Origin: Forficula auricularia
Taxonomy: Eukaryota > Arthropoda > Insecta > Dermaptera > Forficulidae
Length of the DNA: 64,000 nucleotides
Assembly: GCA_024734495.1 (NCBI GenBank)
Contig: JALMQS010000055.1
Coordinates: 12,296,552-12,360,551, forward strand
Direction: 5' to 3'
A program made the position numbers and the translations under genes. Below the pieces are notes generated by a model that worked only from the letters and a program-made list of their open reading frames with translations, was not told the origin of the DNA and ran no database searches. Position 1 is the stretch's first letter; every line of letters starts with the position of its first letter. Positions 61,001 through 64,000 of this stretch are shown in pieces.

Positions 61001-63198
61001 AAAATAAAAGAGGGTGGAGGGGGGGGGGGGGTATTAAAAATTAAAAATCTAGGCCGTTTGAGCAAACTCAACCAAATTTTCAGATAATCAGTGGACTCTC
61101 AGAAGTCTAAAAATGCAAAAACTAACCGCCCAAAATGGGGGGGGGGGGTGTAAGGTCAAAAAATGAAAATCTTGGCCATTTACCAAACTCAACCAAATTT
61201 TGAATACATAATCAGTGGGACACCAGAAGTATAAAAATTCAAAAACTAACCCCTTCCCCCCTACATAATTATTATAAATAATTTTAGAGGCCAGGTTGAT
61301 TGGTAAAGTCAAGTGGATGGTCACATCAGAAAACGTCAGCTTTTTATTATTAAAAATGAAAATTCCAGGCCTTTGGAACAAACTCAACCAAATTTTGTCA
61401 ATTCAAAGTACATATATCATTACAAAAATTAATAATTAATCCTCCACCAGGGTTGTTAGGGTAGATGGTGATCGGAGTGGGAATGGGAGAGGATCCAGGG
61501 TGGGCGAAATAGGGTTGGTATTTTAATGAATATTAAGATTCTTTGTGAAAGTAAGTTCAAATAAAGTGGATATTTTTCTTACTGTCCTAAGGTATTGTTT
61601 CATCATATTTTTAGGGTGAAAATATTTATAAATTCAAATTCAAATTCTTCATTGTAAAAATTCAGATTATTTTGATAAATTCTTAGTGTTTTCGAATTAA
61701 AAATTCATCTAAATGTATAGAATTATAAAATAACAATCACAAAAACGTTTATTAATAACTGAAATGTTTCGGGAGAGATTCTTCCTTATTAATTTATTTT
61801 TAGATTCATTTCAATTTGATACCTATACATTTGAAAAATAAAAAAATAATTTTAATCTTAATTAGCTATAAATTAAAAGTTGCAAAAAATCATATCAGGG
61901 GAAGAGTAACGTTACTTTTATAAGATAATTTGAGGCCTAGAGGGGGGGTATATTATATTATAAACTAGCTGCAAGGCCCGCCTTCGGCGGCCCTCTTGCT
62001 AGCCAGCGAATCGCCAACCCACGAACCCTACCCTCACCCGAAACCCACCCAGCACCCCACCACGCCTCTGGACCTTCACCTGAACCCCCGCACCCCCCTC
62101 CCTGGGCTCCACCCCGTGCCCTCAACCTCCGCCCCACTCCACCCCACATCCCACTCCGCACCACCCCACTACGCCTCTGGGCCCTCACCTGAACCCCCCA
62201 CTCCACAGAGCACCACCCCCGCATTCCATACCCTAACCCACCCCCTACTCCATTCCACCTCATGAAGCCCATCCCTGCACCTAGTTTTTGCATTTTCAGC
62301 CTTCTAGTGACCCACAGATTATATATACAAAATTTGTTTAAGTTGGCTCCAAGGGTAAGAATTTTCATTTTTTGACCCTCCTTCCCATTTTGGGTGGTTA
62401 GTTTTTCCATTTCTAGCCTTCTAGTGATCCACAGATTATGTATACAAAATTTGGTTGAGTTTGGTCCAAGAGCAAGAATGTTCATATTTTGACCCTCCAC
62501 CCCCCCCCCCTTTTGGATGGTTTTTTGGGAAATTTTTTTAAAACAAAAGTTGTCAGAAATCACATCCTCTACAACTTTGCTCATAATAAAATTTGCTGTA
62601 GAGTTAATAGTTTAGGAATTATTTGATCATTTTCATTCGTGCGCCTCCCCCTCCCCCAAACCCCCTTTTGGGGTCAAAATATCAAAACGTTAAATAGCTA
62701 TAAACGTAAGTTAGAAGATATCTGATGCAAATATGAAATTTCATAATAATCCCTTAAGTCGTTTTTACGTGAATCGTGAGCAACTTTTCGCGGAAACCAC
62801 GGAAACATACAGACAAATAGACAGACAGACATGCAGGAATTTTGTTGAGTGTGTTTTCGTTCATAACTTTGCTTGAAACGTATGCAACCAAAATTTGGCG
62901 TGATTTGGACCAATGTACAGACAAAACCTTAATTTTATATATGGTATTATATCTCTCTTTTTGTATATTTTCAGGTCTGATAGTAAATAGACAACGCGTA
63001 CGTCTGCCACCCCCACGACATCAAGAATTCTTCGATCTTCTTGATTTTAATGTAGGCAGAGAAATCGAAATGTATGGCAGGATGTATAAAGTCGTCGATT
63101 GTGATAACTTTACGCGAGTTTTTCTAAACAGAATTGGCATTGCAGTTCCTGATCCTTTAAAGATTCCAGATGATCCCTATGTGAAGACAAGAGAAAAG
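52041..63198 (+). CDS. EFHC1-family DM10-domain ciliary protein, 5' part of gene
   Basis: Four plus-strand coding exons (52041-52094, 52159-52347, 55058-55208, 62975-63198) splice in phase to 206 residues. EFHC1/EFHC2 proteins are DM10-domain components of axonemal doublet microtubules. The N-terminus (LPCLPGYNF) matches the family's LPFLPG start. Then comes FNKSQVF, the linker up to AWITFDKQ, and the first DM10 domain (ILRFTAYFQE to RMYKVVDCDNFTRVFL). The family has three DM10 domains and about 640 residues, so two thirds of the gene lies beyond 64000. I cannot tell EFHC1 from EFHC2, hence no symbol. Confidence 0.92.
52159..52347 (+). CDS. EFHC1-like exon 2
   Basis: 189 nt, acceptor TCTCTTTATAG, donor GTACAT, phase 0. 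Encodes LGKIKFNKSQVFEKSNNICQ, a WIGG word and MPAWITFDKQ, matching the family up to the start of DM10-1. Confidence 0.92.
52690..53310. mobile_element. Interspersed repeat with minisatellite and (CAGA) tract, copy 1
   Basis: Two units of about 110 bp (GGTTAGTTTTTGCATTTTTAG, ...CTCAAATGG...) are followed by GACAGACAGA-like sequence (53070-53103) and a unique part to CTTGACCATACCCTC. An inverted full copy lies at 60650-61260. The minisatellite plus (CAGA) layout resembles non-autonomous Helitrons such as DINE-1, but I see no CTAG hairpin at this copy. Confidence 0.6.
53569..53848. mobile_element. Hammerhead-like palindromic element, family A copy 3
   Basis: Flanked by a 12-bp repeat with two mismatches (ATTAACCCAGGT 53557-53568; ATTAACCTGGGT 53849-53860). 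The left-arm core is truncated (GACTATAGTTTCGAC only); the right arm has CTGATGG-...-GAAACTATAGTC. Confidence 0.75.
53700..53738 (+). ncRNA. Hammerhead-like motif (CTGATGG)
   Basis: CTGATGG (53702-53708), stem GAGGGC/GTCCTC, GAAA, C-TATA-GTC ending 53736. The last core A is G. Confidence 0.4.
53970..54228. mobile_element. MITE, 36-bp TIR
   Basis: Ends AATTGAAGGATTTGCTGCAA and inverse, extending through GGAGGTAGCTCCA. The word GAAGGATGTAGCTCC recurs inside. No clear target duplication; the 71-residue frame is not coding. Confidence 0.75.
54728..54996. mobile_element. GC-rich MITE, CCGGATACTGACTGAG ends
   Basis: Inverted ends CCGGATACTGACTGAG with CGCGAGGC just inside. About 58% GC in AT-rich DNA. 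It ends about 60 bp before EFHC1-like exon 3. The opposite open frames are compositional. Confidence 0.75.
55058..55208 (+). CDS. EFHC1-like exon 3 (DM10-1 first half)
   Basis: 151 nt, acceptor TTTAATCTAG, donor GTAATA, ends in phase 1. Encodes ILRFTAYFQETLQEDPYSPF, RIVNILFFLADGTVKIIEPH and QENSGGTQ; the family signature VRIVN-YYLEDD-IEP--ENSG is clear. Confidence 0.95.
55360..55396 (-). ncRNA. Hammerhead-like motif (intact core)
   Basis: Minus strand CTGATGA (55388-55394), A, GAGGGC-AAA-GCCCTT (closing G-U pair), GAAAC-TATA-GTC. Confidence 0.5.
55445..55484 (+). ncRNA. Hammerhead-like motif (changed loop)
   Basis: CTGATGA (55447-55453), shortened stem GAGGC/GCCTT, GAAAC-TATTTA-GTC. The stem III loop is 6 rather than 4 bases. 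Confidence 0.4.
55844..55882 (-). ncRNA. Hammerhead-like motif, core broken
   Basis: Minus strand CCGATGG, perfect stem II, GAAACTATAGTC. Two core substitutions. Confidence 0.35.
55913..55951 (+). ncRNA. Hammerhead-like motif, cleavage triplet changed
   Basis: CTGATGA (55915-55921), stem with one A-C mismatch, GAAAC-TATA-GCC: the cleavage-site U is C. Confidence 0.35.
56852..57413. repeat. Palindrome built from the minisatellite unit
   Basis: Arms of about 240 bp (CACATTTTGAAGAGGAATAA and inverse) each contain one unit with AAATTTTGTATACATA and AAAATGAAAATTYTAG words also seen at 52700, 61050 and 62300. Confidence 0.8.
58325..59820 (-). mobile_element. Non-autonomous Helitron (about 1.5 kb)
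   Basis: Minus strand: 5' end TCTATATTCTTCTATATAAT preceded by A; 3' end hairpin GGCCCACCGAAGACGGGCC then TTGAAGCTAG followed by T. TC...CTAG termini, a hairpin about 10 nt from the 3' end and insertion between A and T are Helitron hallmarks. No Rep/helicase coding. A family A relic (about 58440-58610) and a hAT-like scrap with poly(G) (about 58752-58790) lie inside. Confidence 0.7.
60160..60613 (+). mobile_element. Foldback transposon relic with start of a DUF4817-like frame
   Basis: Inverted ends ACAGGGTGTTTCAGGAGGAA with about 95-bp arms. Between them, ATG at 60444 opens MPHVFTHAGYADIG, resembling the start (M-x-x-Y/F-T-x-x-E/G-YADM) of DUF4817/IS630-like transposon proteins; the rest of the gene is deleted. 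Confidence 0.6.
60650..61260. mobile_element. Interspersed repeat with minisatellite and (CAGA) tract, copy 2 (inverted)
   Basis: Inverse of 52690-53310, including the GACAACCAGACTAACTAACAG region on the minus strand and three minisatellite units up to about 61400. Two poly(G) runs (about 61018 and 61138) interrupt the units. Confidence 0.65.
61965..62945 (-). mobile_element. Helitron-like element abutting EFHC1-like exon 4
   Basis: Minus strand 3' end: hairpin GGGCCGCCGAAGGCGGGCC then TTGCAGCTAG followed by T (CTAG at 61965-61968). Inside: a C-rich stretch (62020-62270), two minisatellite units (62280-62500) and a (CAGA) tract (62805-62835). The 5' end is placed near CCATATATAAAATTAAGG, about 30 bp before exon 4; this boundary is uncertain. 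The 89- and 208-residue frames come from the C-rich stretch and are not genes. Confidence 0.6.
62975..63198 (+). CDS. EFHC1-like exon 4 (DM10-1 second half)
   Basis: 224 nt, acceptor TGTATATTTTCAG, donor GTAACA, phase 0 at the end. Encodes GLIVNRQRVRLPPP, LLDFNVGREIEMYGRMYKVV, DCDNFTRVFLNRIGI and DPYVKTREK. The open frame continues past the donor to 63297 but homology stops there. Confidence 0.96.
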
Positions 63199-64000
63199 GT
63201 AACAATTTTAATTAGTTTGGAAAATTTCCAATATGTTAATTTGACCACTCATGAATTTAAAACTGAAATTTTAAAAAAAATTTTAATGACTTCTTAATTT
63301 CTCCAATATTTTCCAAAATATTCTTATAAATTAAAATATGCAAAATTTTCCTTATAATCAGTTAAATATGCGGAATGGAAGGTATTGGACTTAGATTATC
63401 ATCACAGATTAACATATACCATACTTTGCCTTAACTTCCAGGACTGGTTTGACGCAACTACCCGCCTCTATCCCATGTTCATTTCTCTATTCATATCCAT
63501 CATTATCTGAATTGACCAGCTTTATTTGAGACTATTTCAGTTTTAAATTCATGGTTTCAGTATGTTGCATTGAACATTCTTTGTTGAAAATCCAATAAAT
63601 AATCTATCAAAAATTTCAATTAAATACTTTCTTCTACTTTAATCCTTTGATTTATTTCCTTTCATTAATTATCCCCCTTAATGTTCTTTAATTTTTCCAG
63701 TTAATTTACTCAAAAACATCAAAGATTAGATTAGTATATTAATTAGTCAAAATAATTATGTTATGTATTTTTCTTTAATTAATCATTAAAATATATAAAT
63801 AATAATTAACCCGAAGATTTGAGGATCTTTTTTTGAAAAATAGATGTATTCTTTTCAAAAATACAACTCACAGTATAAACCAAATATATTAAAAAAGAAT
63901 TTAAATTTTAAAGTCAAAATCCAGATTTAAGTAGAAAATATTTTTACATTGTATATCAGAGGTCTCTACATCCCTTCAGGAGTTGAACCCGCGTACTAAC
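63199..64000. other. EFHC1-like intron 4 (cut by window end)
   Basis: AT-rich, no exon seen. The last 50 bases (CCCTTCAGGAGTTGAACCCG) look like the minus strand of a SINE B-box region. Confidence 0.5.

Larger units (their letters stand above)
55209..62974. other. EFHC1-like intron 3
   Basis: 7.8 kb intron. All recognisable content is mobile: family A copies 4-5 and a relic (about 58440-58610), palindrome 56852-57413, Helitron 58325-59820, foldback 60160-60613, inverted copy of the (CAGA) repeat 60650-61260, Helitron end 61965. No exon expected from the exon 3/4 phase. Confidence 0.75.

Noticed and set aside
61958..62584. 208-residue minus frame, Gly/Arg-rich
   Set aside because: It comes from a C-rich stretch and minisatellite units inside a Helitron-like element; no homology or splice context.
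62842..63297. Single 151-residue plus-strand protein
   Set aside because: Only 62975-63198 is exon 4 of the EFHC1-like gene; the N-terminal part is Helitron/intron read-through and the C-terminal part is intron after a GT donor.
1..64000. CRISPR arrays, operons, riboswitches
   Set aside because: The window is eukaryotic nuclear DNA; the direct repeats are transposon- or satellite-derived with no spacer-repeat regularity.

Overview
The window is AT-rich nuclear DNA of an arthropod, most likely an insect. This rests on the gene content (orthologues of fat facets/USP9X and EFHC1), GT-AG introns packed with transposable elements, and an arthropod-like 18S rRNA fragment. I cannot resolve the order. 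There are no prokaryotic-style genes; nearly all short open frames are chance or transposon-derived.

Three protein-coding genes can be supported. (1) On the minus strand, a small gene with an RRM-like fold has a start-codon exon at 7415-7566 and a second exon at 3854-4000, joined in phase; its 3' part is not resolved. (2) Also on the minus strand, the faf/USP9X deubiquitinase gene fills 15257-49108. Eighteen coding exons, in consistent phase, give 2,293 residues plus the stop. They include the catalytic Cys and His boxes, a ubiquitin-like domain and the conserved C-terminal region. About 270-300 residues expected between the 22-residue start exon and the next recognised exon are missing; a 100-base run of N lies in that intron. 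A CpG-rich stretch at 49734-49990 looks like its promoter and first non-coding exon. (3) On the plus strand, head-to-head with faf, an EFHC1-family ciliary gene starts at 52041. Four coding exons (206 residues, through the first DM10 domain) are present and the gene runs off the right edge. A perfect match to the RFX X-box motif lies 139 bp upstream of its ATG, as expected for a ciliary gene.

The rest is mobile DNA, much of it folded back on itself: I count about twenty large inverted repeats. The most interesting group is a set of palindromic elements (for example 6723-7037, 8426-8890, 27066-27985, 30337-30639, 53569-53848, 55248-55552, 55728-56017) that carry outward-pointing hammerhead-ribozyme-like cores (CTGATGA, a stem-loop, GAAAC-TATA-GTC) and are flanked by 11-13 bp direct repeats of varying sequence and length. 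Inverted terminal repeats with hammerheads and variable target duplications recall Penelope-like retroelements. Also present are hAT and other 8-bp-duplication MITEs (one nested in another, with an empty site elsewhere in the window), two internally deleted mariners, a Harbinger-type MITE inside a tandem array, a three-copy TTAA-ended family, Helitron 3' ends, LINE 3' fragments with poly(A), tRNA-derived SINEs, an 18S rRNA fragment abutting the assembly gap, and long poly(G/C) runs.

Layout: 1-15 kb repeats plus the RRM gene; 15-50 kb faf with repeat-filled introns; 50-52 kb shared intergenic region; 52-64 kb EFHC1 5' half with long repeat-filled introns.
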